NCBI GenBank assembly: GCA_038496675.1
Contig: CM076666.1
Location: 12,433,063 to 12,497,062, forward strand
DNA length: 64,000 nucleotides
DNA from: Rachycentron canadum
Lineage: Eukaryota; Chordata; Actinopteri; Carangiformes; Rachycentridae
Direction: 5' to 3'
Below the pieces are notes generated by a model, which was given only the letters and a program-made list of their open reading frames with translations, was not told the DNA's origin and made no database searches. Both the position numbers and the translations under genes were made by a program. Every line of letters starts with the position of its first letter. Position 1 is the first letter of the stretch. This document shows, in pieces, positions 24,860 through 34,980 of the stretch.

Positions 24860-25400
24860 GGATGAAATGCTAACAAGGACAATGGTAACATGCTCATTTG
24901 TAGCATGCACGCTTGGCTTAGTATAGTGTGTTAGCATGCTAACACATGTTACAATGTATGGCACTATATGTAATTTAAGTATAGCTGAGGCTGATGCAAA
25001 TGCCTTCAGTTTGCAAGTATTTGACCATAAATCTAAATGTTAGACAAATCAATTTTTGACCTGATGATGGTGCAGGATAAAATGTCAAGTCATTCAAATT
25101 ATAACATTTCACCTTGTGGGGGATGTGAATGTCCTTTTCTGGCTATCCTTTCAATAAGTAGATTTCACTCAGAACCACCATTGTTAACCTCATAGTGGGG
25201 CTAGAGAAAAGTGAGTCGAAGTCATACACTTCATCCTCTGGGAACCACAAATGTCTGTAAAATTTTGTTTTTATGGCTATATTTCCAACAGTTGTTGAAA
25301 TATTTTAGTCTGGACCAAAGTGCTCAACCCACCGTGTCAAGTGACAGACAGAGTGAGATTACTACCCAGAGCAGCCATGTTATTCACAGCACAATTTTAA
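24860..25400 (+). mobile_element. Degenerate percomorph interspersed repeat, copy 1
   Basis: This matches from memory a very abundant percomorph repeat. It has the opening GCTAACA/ACATGCTCA words, the TTAGCATGCTAACA core, then GCTGAGGCTGATG, TTTTGACCTGATGATGG, a GTGGGGCTAGAG block, ATTCATCCTCTGGG-like words and AGTCTGGACCAAAGTG. The order is conserved but the copy is diverged and internally shortened. No coding capacity, so probably a non-autonomous DNA element. I do not assign a family name. Confidence 0.75.
24927..24946. repeat. 20-bp perfect palindrome inside repeat copy 1
   Basis: The sequence TGTGTTAGCATGCTAACACA is its own reverse complement. It sits at the TTAGCATGCTAA core of the interspersed repeat, so it is probably inherited from that family. 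Confidence 0.9.
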
Positions 25401-26180
25401 ACACAGAGAGGTAAAACATTGGTCATGCAAAATCACTGAACATTTTAATTTTGGCCAGAAATTTTAATTTTGGCCAAGACAGACAGTCTTGATTGGATAA
25501 TAGGTATACCTTGGTTGTCCTTCAGTGGTTCTATACCACCAAAGGTCTTTATTTAATGTTTTGGGAATTATAATCAGGACCAATCCAATCACAGGCACAA
25601 GCCATACCATGCTTTAATTTTCTTTTTTGGGAAGTTGATTTTCTCCCCAATTTTGGGAAACAGGTTGATCATCCCCGTGGTTAAGAGGCTACATCTGTGC
25701 AATGAATCTCATAACTGCTAAGCCTTTATGATTGGATATGGAAATGAAATACTCTGGGCACTTCACTGGTCTGCAACAGCTGTACACACTGTACCACACG
25801 ATGAGTACAACTCCTACTGGTGCATTTATGTAAGATGGGGAACAAAGTGGATTACTGCTCAAAGAGGACTGAAAATGATCATTTTCCGAAGTGGCACGAA
25901 AATGACTATCTGAGGAAGTTCTTTCTCAAGGCATTTCTGCCGCCTCTAAACTGCATTGGAACTGTAGGGTCACAATTTTTATTTTCTTTGTATGGTTTCA
26001 ATGCGAGTCTAGCCAAAATAAACAAAACACAAATCATATTTTTCTGACTAAAATCATATGTGCAATATTTATCTCAGGGTTTTACCCTACATTTTAAAAT
26101 TTCATCTGTTTTTCTGTTTTGACTGAATTCTGGCTAAGCAGCAATCACAAAAAAAATGTAAAAAATGAACCCCCTCACCT
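25401..26180. other. Non-coding stretch with small tandem duplication
   Basis: No gene. A 16-bp word (ATTTTAATTTTGGCCA) is repeated exactly with a 19-bp period at 25442-25476. The rest is ordinary AT-leaning sequence. Confidence 0.6.
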
Positions 26181-26400
26181 CTCTGAGGCAATCGAGCGCG
26201 GTGGTAGTGTCACTGCGGGGTGGCTGTGTGAGGGGGTGATCCCCCTGTCAGTGATCCCTGTAGATTGGATTATATTAGGATAGATCGGATTAGGAATTGT
26301 TTGGGAATAAACATTCAATATGAAACTAATCCTTGCACAAGAGCCTCTCGCCCTGTAATCTGTTGGCAGGCTTGCTGGAGGGCATGAGAGGAGAGGCCAT
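26180..26400. promoter_or_regulatory. Candidate enhancer, GGATTA/TAATCC cluster
   Basis: GGATTA at 26267-26272 and 26287-26292, TAATCC at 26327-26332 and TAATCT at 26356-26361, all within 95 bp. TAATCC is the recognition word of K50 homeodomain proteins (OTX, CRX, PITX, GSC). The surrounding block is GC-richer than its flanks. Motifs are seen directly; enhancer activity and factor identity are inference. Confidence 0.35.
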
Positions 26401-27087
26401 ATTTAGTTGAAATTTGGACTCCACAGAGAGAATTGTACTTGTGCCATCCTCTGTGTCCCATCATTACTTATTTCACCAGTTCAGTCCTTAAATCACTGAC
26501 TTTGTGAATGCTAGATTAGATTGTACATACAGGTTTTAGTGCATTTCTCCAGCATAGCAAGTGTGCAAGCTACTTGGGTGGCTGTGTGAGTCGGGGGGCA
26601 GAAGTATGGACTCTGATGGAATATGGCTACAGTTGTTGATTGTTGTTTTTGAATTATCAGTAGTGGTACAATGCCAGGTATCAGCAGGTGTCTTTCACAA
26701 TCACTATCAATTTTCAACACTGTTTTAATGTAGAAAGTGTTGAATGCCACACACAGCATAACAAAATAAAGATAAAGACATAAACACATAAACATAACTG
26801 TAGCAATCTAGAGACATTTTTTTTGTGAGAATGATATATTTATTGATACTACAGAAAGGCAGGAAATCCCACACCTGGGTCAAATACAGATGGATAACAG
26901 CTTGTTTAAAGCTTTGAGAAGGCAGTGATTCAAAACAGCTACCTGCCTCCCTGGCAGTTGTCACTCAACTGTTTACCAACAGAACCAATAGACCAATAGA
27001 AATGTAATAACTGAAAGATCAGGGTTACCACAGTACAAGAAATAACTAATTATCACCATTTATATTTGTCTTTATAACATTCAAAAG
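26401..27087. other. Non-coding stretch, no gene seen
   Basis: AT-rich sequence. Nothing beyond short chance frames. Confidence 0.6.
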
Positions 27088-27215
27088 ACCAAAATTGTGT
27101 TTTGTAAGGTCACCCTGACTTTGACCTTTGACCACCAAAATCGAATCAGTGCATCCATGATTTAGCATAAATTTTATGATATGATAGCAAATTTGAAGAA
27201 AGGCATTTCTGAGCC
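27088..27215 (+). mobile_element. Fragment of a second percomorph interspersed repeat
   Basis: The order of words AAAATTGTGTTTTGT, AGGTCACC, TTTGACCTTTGACCACCAAA, TCGAATCAGT, CATCCATGA, AAATTTGAAGAAA and CATTTCTGAG follows a widespread fish repeat that I recall with the block GACCTTTGACCACCAAAATC. Only part of the element remains and the usual GC-rich end is missing. Family name not assigned. Confidence 0.7.
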
Positions 27216-27495
27216 AAGGACAGAATATGAATTAGTATTAAATGAAATTATTTGCATAAGAAGACAAACACAAAGATTGATGAGTCAATTTAAAATTGTA
27301 ATGTCATTAATATTTTTCATGGTAACACTTATAAAGTGGCCAGGATCCAGGCCTCGCTCAGCCAAAGATAGTTGGCTCAAAAACTCTTGTTTCCCATCTC
27401 ACTGGCTTCTGTAACTTACACACTCGGAAATGAGATGTGTAACTTGCTGAATTGAAATGGAATGAGCAGCTCACGTTTTGAACCTGCTGTCACAT

Positions 27496-27535
27496 GCACG
27501 CACGCACGCACACACACACACACACACTCACACAC
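27496..27535. repeat. (CA)n microsatellite with GCAC start
   Basis: GCAC units grade into (CA)n, with a CT interruption near the right end. Confidence 0.9.
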
Positions 27536-27940
27536 TTTGAATCAATTCCTGTCTCCGCTATCAATCCATTTCTCGATCGTTGGGCCTCCTGATGTGAATA
27601 AACTAGGCTATAGACCTAACAGCAACCCAATACTTTATATATTTCACTGATGTCAAAGTGTCAGAATGAAGTGCTGCCTGCTGCCTGCACTTGGCAAATA
27701 TCTCCTCTCCTTTCTGGCCAAGTGTAGCTCAGGTTTCATTTGCAGATCGATGTACAAATGTGTGAGGATGAAAAGTTTTGTGACCTGTCATATGTGATGC
27801 TATTTTCAACAACTCAGAGATTGTACACTTTGCACAAGATAAAATCTGATTAATACTTTAGAAAGACAACTGAAACAATTACTTCTCTGCAAATCACCTT
27901 TTGTAAAACTTTTCATAAAGCTTTTTTTTTTTTTTTAAAC
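27536..27940. other. Non-coding spacer
   Basis: Ordinary sequence ending in a 15-base T run (27922-27936). No feature recognised. Confidence 0.6.
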
Positions 27941-27946
27941 TGACAG

Positions 27947-28017
27947 CAATGCAGCCATGTGCTCAATCAGTGGGAAATGGAGGCTGGGGTTCTTGTTCAA
28001 CATGCAACAGTAAAGAG
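27947..28017 (+). other. Weak candidate exon (71 bp)
   Basis: A long T tract followed by CAG (27944-27946) acts as a plausible acceptor, and GAG|GTAAGC at 28017/28018 is a good donor match. Two of three frames are open. One starts with an ATG (MQPCAQSVGNGGWGSC), the other reads QCSHVLNQWEMEAGV. Neither resembles a known family. The T tract is also a simple homopolymer, so the acceptor may be fortuitous. The following 180 bp look like a motif-rich block (ATTACCTAATTAGAA near 28200-28214), so a non-coding element is at least as likely. Confidence 0.18.
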
Positions 28018-30099
28018 GTAAGCCTCAGGTAACCAGCAAGTGTAATTATGAGTGCGCGTGATTCCTGTGAAAGCTCTTCCCGGCCACTTTCTCCCCTGTA
28101 CTGAAGGCTTTGGCACAAGTGGCAGAATGGGTCACTGTTTAATAATGAACAGGTCGAGCCGGCTGTAACAGATACATGCACCTGCTTTATACATCAGTCA
28201 ATTACCTAATTAGAACTCTCCCTCAGGGGAAAGCTAATACCTCGTCCTGGAGCATGAGGACAACCCCTTCCATGTGAACAGAGGTACTCGCAAGACAAAC
28301 AGATACCTGTACATTTGTGTGTGTGCGCATACGCAAGTAAGTGTGAGGAACAATAGGAAGGGGGGTCCAGTATTTCTTTGCACGGATCAGGTACCCAAGG
28401 ACACTCATGGGAAATTGTACTCTATGCAACTGTGAGCCAATAACAGTCCTTCCTCTGCCCACCTCCTCACACACGCTGCCCTCTGCCCCTCACCATTCAT
28501 CCTTCCATGAGAAAGCAATCTATGTAAACCCATATGATGGGGCCTTCCTGCTCCTTTTAAGAGGGCACAGATTAAATGGTCGGTCAACAGTTTCCGCAAG
28601 GACCATTGCTATAGAAGAAACCTTTTTGCTGGGAGGTCAGCGGGTTATCCAGTGTAACTGGTGCTTTGTTTATGGAAGGAGACGCTGCTGATGCATTTTC
28701 AAATGTAATTTTTTCAGTTCTGCGAACACTTTCCATTCACATCAATTTTACTTACTACATATCTCAAAATAAGCACATAAAGCAAAAACTAAAGTATGTA
28801 GTTATTTTTCGTCACATTACATTCATGACTCAGCACAGCTCTGGTGTCTTTAAGTACAAAAGTATAAGACACTGAAAATAAGACAATGAGTTATAACCAC
28901 TAGCCCTGATCAAATTTGGAGGTATTCACTGAACATTAACAGGTCTCTTAACCTCAGTGGTTACACGCAGAAAGTTCACAAACTTAGTTCACAAACTAAG
29001 AAGATTTACACTGGTCAAAAAAACAGATAAAACATCAATTCAAAAAGATTAGCAAATTCGCAATCATACCCAGGTCAAATAACTCTGCAGTAGTTGGAGG
29101 TATTTACTGGCTCTGACTCCGTTTACCAGTGGTATAGATGCAGCACCCACCTAATTTGCTAAAGACAGCAACACACCTGTCACCTGCCCAGAGTTGTGCT
29201 GTTAAATCAAAGTGGTTAAAATGGGCTGAGGCATGCAAGAGTGAGCGCAGCCCCAAAATACATTTTAAAAACAGACAATTAGAGCTCAAAGCATCTCACA
29301 CAGAGGGTCCAACACTTGTACACTGGATGCCTGGTGTGTACATCGCAGCTGCCATCGGCAATCTACTGCGGAAAACCACGCATATATATTATCAACGGCT
29401 ACATGTCTGCTGCTGCTGCTACTGCCAGCTCTATCTCTCTACATAGACTTTGCAAGATATTTGAATGGCTGCATTTCTCTTCATTTTAAACTATTTTCTG
29501 ATTTATTTCAAAAATTCCACTAAAATGTCCCTGCCAGGATGTTTTGAAAAGTAATGTTTTGTGGTGTAATCCCTATACTACTCCTTAGCTGACGTGTGGC
29601 TAATTAATAATATGATCACAAAGTCTGCTTGCATGGACACCATAGGTTCTGCTTAGGCCACCAGCAGCTCTGAGGCAATCAGGGACACTTCGGCTGTGAT
29701 TAAGTCACATACTTAAGCCCCTGAAGGGGGAGAGAGAAAGAAAAGAGGGAATGAGTGATGAAGCTTTCACTTCACGAAGAATGGAGTGTACAAGGGTTGA
29801 ACGTTCAGGATCACTAATGTTAACCTATACATCCTCATATAGGTTTCACTCATGACCTCTCATGACCACCCGTTCCTTTCCATCAGGCAAATGCAAAACT
29901 CCACCCTCTCCTCCCCAACCTATAACCAGTAAGGCTCAGTCACCAACACCATCCTCACTGCTCACGTAATATTTCTTACTGCACTGCAAAATCAATTCCT
30001 GCTTATTAATAACAGCTACAGTGTAAATATCTGTACTGCAAGGGAGATGGATGGAAATGAATGAAGAAAAAGGGAACTGAGATTGCGACGGTGGGGGGA

Positions 30100-30100
<1 letters not shown>
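28018..30100. other. Non-coding stretch, no gene seen
   Basis: Homeodomain-type words near 28200-28240. A 12-bp word AGTTCACAAACT is duplicated with a 13-bp period at 28973-28997, where the second copy also forms a CTTAGT/ACTAAG inverted pair (28983-29000). A minus-strand acceptor-like tract at about 29721-29750 leads into stops in all frames. No gene or recognised transposon. Confidence 0.6.
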
Positions 30101-30101
<1 letters not shown>

Positions 30102-30152
<51 letters not shown>

Positions 30153-30166
30153 GTTGGTTGGTTGGT
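30102..30166. repeat. Compound (GT)n(TTGG)n microsatellite
   Basis: About 24 GT units directly followed by four TTGG-type units, then a GT patch and a G run. Confidence 0.95.
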
Positions 30167-30600
30167 CTGTGTGTGGGGGGGGTCATGGAACATGCTCCTA
30201 GAAATCAATTTTCACACAGGAGGACTATTAGGTTATTGAGAAGTGGGATGACTGATTGGGGTTTTGTGGTGTGTCTGTATGTGAGTTATTGTGTGCATGT
30301 GAATGAACGTACTCTAAATTACCTAACAAGTTTCAAGAAAACTTGAGACTCAAAACTTAAGAGTTACTCCTTGTACTAAAGCATGACAAATGGTTTCTGT
30401 TACCTTGCAACCAATTTGTATTCAAGACACCTCACTCAAAATCCACATTTCAAACATGAAATAGACATTTTAAATAGAATAAATGATCCTCTCAGTCTAG
30501 TTTGATTGTTCCTTCCTTCCTCCCCTCTTTCTAAAAAAAAAAAACAAAACACAAAAAAAAAAAAAAAAACTGAGAGACCATGCCCACTTCTGTAAAGTAA
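30167..30600. other. Non-coding with A-rich simple sequence
   Basis: Ordinary sequence and an interrupted A-rich tract at 30533-30569. The tract does not follow any recognisable retroposon body. Confidence 0.65.
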
Positions 30601-30870
30601 CCAGAAGGGAAAGAGAGGAATGTGGCCTGGCTCAGCGAGAAATCCCAAAGTGCTTGCAGACTCCTAGCTGCTAATACAACTAATGCAGTAATGTAAGGGC
30701 CAAGGCGATTAATGAGAGCGCTCTGCCCCTGACATCTCAGACACCCTAATGTTGCTGCAGCGTCTCCCAAGCCGTGCTTTAATCCATCACCGGTCCGTGT
30801 AACCCAATTATGGCCTGACGCTTTACTTTTAGCCCCTCTGCAGGGTCCTTCACACACATCTATAAAAGGG
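30600..30870. promoter_or_regulatory. Possible conserved element with TATA-like word
   Basis: A balanced block with GATTAATGA (30707-30715), the palindrome AGAGCGCTCT (30715-30724), TTAATCC and ATTATGG words, and a TATAAAAG word at 30861-30868. The TATA word alone is weak evidence for a promoter: I see no transcript start context or open frame downstream. Regulatory reading is inference. Confidence 0.25.
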
Positions 30871-30928
30871 CAAACATGCACACACATACAAGAGTATTTG
30901 AGGCATCGTCAGACAAGCACATTTTCTG

Positions 30929-30944
30929 AAAAAAAAAAAAAAAA
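30929..30944. repeat. A16 homopolymer
   Basis: A run of 16 A. Confidence 0.9.
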
Positions 30945-32640
30945 TTGGTGGTATACTTTATTTACACACAAACACACACACTCGTATAGCGATACCTAAC
31001 ATGGAAACTTGAGTCAGGTGAGCTCATTGGTAGAAAGCTGAAGATTTTTCCAGCTATATTTCCATGTTGAATACATACTATTTCACACAATAGTTGTAAC
31101 TTGACCTTAAATACAGATTTAGCCCATTTTCACATATCCAATATTCTGTTAACTTCCATGATGCAGTTTTCATTTTCATAGCTGAGGACTTTAGATCTTA
31201 GCCCTTTGTAATGAACTCTTATTTCCGAGGTTAACTAACTTCCTGTATTTCTAATGTCATCTCCAAAAAGCCCCTTCCTTGTTACGATTGTAATCGCAGC
31301 ATGACGCTACACTAAAATCCTCCATTCCCAGCAGTCCATCAGTGCTCTGTTTTAGCTAAGGGGGCATATGTACTGCATCTTTCATGAGGTCCCCTGTGCA
31401 ACATTTATGATTCACCCTGAAGGCTTTAAAACAACACTTGACTGCCTATCCCACAAGGATAACCCCAACATCTGGAACATACTGTTCACGAGGGCATCTT
31501 GATATGATGCAGGAGCTAGAACCTTCAAAATCCTTCTCTCTCTCGGTCCATCAGTTATGTCACATGCAGAGTAACAGCTCTGTCAATCAAGAGATCTATG
31601 TGCTTGCTTCCTCTAAATCAGGTGGATTGACTCTTTAAGAGTTACTGGAGGAGCCTACTTCCATTAGCCACTCCCAACGGCAAATTAACTTAAATGTACC
31701 CGCTCAATAAAGTTCAAGACAATCATTTGTGTGTCAATGTTCTTTTTTCTCTCGAGGCCTTCCCAAACATACAGCTGACGCATGCAAATCCCGAGATTGC
31801 TGTTATTCTGTTGCACTAATACAAATTAGCCAGAAAGCTAATAGCAAAGAGGAATTGGTTACGTGGGAGGGAATTGTTGAAATATGATGTTGAAAAGCTA
31901 GAAATGAGCTTGGTCCACTTTAACTTTAAACTGATATATTCAAGAGGTATGGAAAATTTTGGACATTCCTGGCTATACCTTACCATGCAATATTACTGAA
32001 TTTCCAAGTGTTTCCAAGACAAAAAACACATTCTTTTGTCAGATCAGTCATGTTGTTATTTTTTCTAATGCAATAACAAGTGACTAAGAAGAGCATAAAA
32101 AGGCTTCTTGAATAAATAAAAGGTAACTCCTTAACTCCTTCCCTTGAACAGTAACAATTAAAACAATCCTGTGATACTCATTTCCCAATTAGTACTTCAC
32201 CCCCAGTTTCTGATGGTTATCAAGATCCTTCCTCTGGTGCTCTATTACTTCATCCTAACATCATGTCATAGCTACATCCCATCATGTCCTGCCATCAATC
32301 CATCATCCTGAATATGAAATGTTCCTCCTTTGGTCCTTAGAGATGGAGTCATGTCACAACTGGGCTGTCCTGCATCATCATTTATCATGTGTATACAATT
32401 ATAGGTAGGAATTATATGAGGAGTGGTAAAAATCACCTAGAGATGGAGGTCACAGTGGTTAAAAAGAATATTAAAGGTATGTTTATCTACACATGAGACC
32501 AATCTGGTCAGAATAAACTGACCAGGTTCAGGTGATGACAACAGAGAGTTTAACATGTCTGGATGAATAATGAAAAGCATGGGAATCATGTTTGTTTGTG
32601 TATCATGATATTGGACAAAGGGGTTAACACTGTTCCTCCT
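30945..32640. other. Non-coding stretch, no gene seen
   Basis: Ordinary AT-leaning sequence. A motif-rich patch at about 31775-31860 contains the octamer ATGCAAAT (31782-31789) and several ATTAG/CTAAT words. No gene or transposon relic recognised. Confidence 0.6.
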
Positions 32641-32770
32641 CAGTGCTGCGCGTCTGCTTATGAAGGATTTGGATGATCACAGTGACTCTTTTTTACTGTC
32701 CTTCCTTCTCTCCTATTATGTGTTTATGTACAGTACAGCATCTTTTCTCCTTTCCTTTCCTCTCCTCCAG

Positions 32771-32815
32771 CCCCTGGGCGTCTTCAGCATCAGATGTCAT
32801 CCTGCCAGAGACAAA
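32771..32815 (+). other. Best candidate exon of the window (45 bp, or 107 bp with later donor)
   Basis: A long pyrimidine-rich tract (about 32740-32768) ends in CCAG at 32767-32770, and the 45 following bases end at a full-consensus donor AAA|GTAAGT (32816). All three frames are open: one reads PLGVFSIRCHPARDK, another PWASSASDVILPET. A second GTAAGT lies at 32878, so the exon could be 107 bp (32771-32877). In that case only the third frame stays open, with KSDKHVGRTSEENLAACSSA at its end. Plausible branch-point words occur upstream. I recognise no protein family, and no neighbouring exon is visible within the window. A short cassette exon or a lncRNA exon would fit; chance remains possible. 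Confidence 0.33.
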
Positions 32816-32877
32816 GTAAGTCAGACAAACACGTAGGCCGGACCTCTGAGGAGAACCTTGCCGCATGCTCAAGTGCT

Positions 32878-34320
32878 GTAAGTGCCCGGGAGTCGTCTTA
32901 CAAGAAACACTTATTGCATTTTGTATTGAGCATGATGTTATGAAAAATTAATAATGGGGTAGTGTGCCTTCCTCTCCTTAGTCTCTCTGTGTATGAGTCT
33001 TTGTGTCCATTTGTATGCATATAGATGCACATGCACTGTCTCACTTTCTATATTTATGTTTTGGCACATGCATGTGTTTGGGTGTAAGAATGTGTGGTTG
33101 CATGCATATATGTGATTTTGGCACAAGTTACAGGGAATAATTGTATCAGATATGCATATGACAGAGGTTTTCATCTCCAGAGACTCTGTGTTTTGGTTAA
33201 AGAGCAAATGTCTGATTCCCAGCTGCACTATTGACAAGTTACTGCACTGTCCTCCTTCCATTTGCTGCCTTTAGGCTCTTTATATGGTTAGTGCATATAT
33301 TGACTCCACTATTGGCAAAACAACAGTGAAAAAATACTACCTTTAAGTAAAATGATATGTATACAAAAACAGGAACAGCTGAAAACAACAGATACACTGC
33401 ACAAAATCGAAGTCTTTTACAGAAACATAGCCCATGTGAAACATATTGTGTTATGTTATACATTATAAACTCACCAGGATATCATGTTGCTTCCATTTTA
33501 TGAAAGAACTTATAACTAAGAGACCTTTGAACTGAACTCATGTCATTTTTTTTTGGGAACAAAAATATCTTTGGAGCACTCCCACTCATTTGTTCCCTTT
33601 TCCTAGCCCATCTTTGTTTCATTTCATTTTGGAAATCAATGCAGCCAACCTGTACATTTTAAATTATAATGGATGGTTTTGAGTAGATCAAAGAAAATCT
33701 TGTAAAAACGGATTGCGCATGAAAACAATGTTCTATCCAATTCCCTTCATTTTCCAAATCTATGCACTGGTATTGAATGGGATTAAGCTTTTTCTCTGCA
33801 TTTGATTGTTAAAGAACATTTGCTACTTAAATTTGTAGTATTAATCTCCTTAAAATACTGTGCTTTCCTGTTGTTCACATGTTCTTGCAGAATACAATTT
33901 ATTAAATTTCCTAGCATTGATGTGGAAAGACAGGAATTGCTGAAATATATTTTCAAGACTTCCTACCCATGAAAACTTTCACTTTTCACACATAGTCAGT
34001 GAAATCAAGCTTTTCTTCATTTTCAGAAAGATCATTTTTGGCATAAGCCAGAGCAATGAACAGCTGGTGGGCTCTGCAAGTGAGTGGCTGCTGTAGTCAA
34101 AAGTTCATGTGTTAGATCATTAACAGCTGAGTTGGGTCTGTAGAGGATGTTGTTCTGACCCCAGGGAACAGTGGTTTGTAACCACTACGGTGGGCAACAC
34201 CAACACTTAAAAGACAGTCTGCTGCTGAGTCAGCTGGGTCAAGTAGGAGAAAATGCTGATGATTTGCAGGTAACCAGAGAACGATCGAATAATAATCTCT
34301 AACACAACTGCTACACTACC
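32878..34320. other. Non-coding stretch, no gene seen
   Basis: Alternating purine-pyrimidine words (TGCATGCATATATGTG type) at about 33010-33120. The remainder is AT-rich, with no gene seen. Confidence 0.6.
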
Positions 34321-34323
34321 ACG

Positions 34324-34403
34324 TCTTCTCTTCTCTTCTCTTCTCTTCTCTTCTCTTCTCTTCTCTTCTCTTCTCTTCTCTTCTCTTCTCTTCTCTTCTC
34401 TTC
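34324..34403. repeat. (TCTTC)16 pentanucleotide array
   Basis: Eighty bases of perfect TCTTC units, all pyrimidine on plus and all purine on minus. Such tracts can form triplex DNA and are usually highly variable in length. The Arg/Glu-rich minus-strand frame is a repeat artefact. Confidence 0.97.
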
Positions 34404-34806
34404 AGTCTTTCTAAAAATAGACATCAAATCTCTCTGGGAATTGATGGATGGACTGTGAACTCCTGACCCACTGAAATGTAACAAGAAGGACCATCGTAGC
34501 ACCACATGGAGTGTGTCAAAGGTCACCATGTTGACGTAACAAGCTTCCTTGGCATTGTAGTACTGAATATACCATTACACACAAGGTTTTCATTCCTGTA
34601 TGTTACACAGTTAAAGCAAGGCATGCTGGGGCAAACACATGAACACAACCAAAACAAAGATTTGCACAGATATGTTCATAGCCATTGTTTGATGATGCAA
34701 GACAGCCAGACATTGATCCAAAAACTCTTCCCCAAAGCTGAAAGCTAAAGCTGATCGACTCAGACAAGTGATTAGCAAAAGTTACATCTTATCTTAACCT
34801 TTCCAT
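34404..34806. other. Non-coding spacer
   Basis: Ordinary sequence between the pentanucleotide array and the repeat copy. No feature recognised. Confidence 0.6.
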
Positions 34807-34980
34807 AACTGCTAACATCCTCACAATGCTAACTCTAATGTGCTAATTTTTAGCAGGTCCTATTGTTACCATCGTACCTGCTTAATTTAGCATGTTAGCT
34901 TTGTTAGTTTTATGTTTATGGTGTCATGAACCTATGGAGAAGTTGGAATTTTGACATAGTTGGCACCAGAGGGTGCAAAG
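34807..34980 (+). mobile_element. Degenerate percomorph interspersed repeat, copy 2
   Basis: Same family as the copy at 24860-25400. It shows CTGCTAACATCCTCACAATG, then AATGTGCTAATTTTTAGCAG, TTACCAT, TTAGCATGTTAGC, AATTTTGACATAG and GGCACCAGAGGGTGC in the family order. Only the first third of the element is present and there is no coding capacity. Confidence 0.65.

Noticed and set aside
30533..30569. Interrupted poly-A as the tail of a retroposed gene or SINE
   Set aside because: No open frame, RNA polymerase III box or target-site duplication could be recognised next to it.
30861..30868. TATAAAAG as a functional promoter
   Set aside because: A single 8-bp match in AT-rich DNA is expected by chance, and no start site or transcript evidence exists; kept only as a note within the surrounding block.
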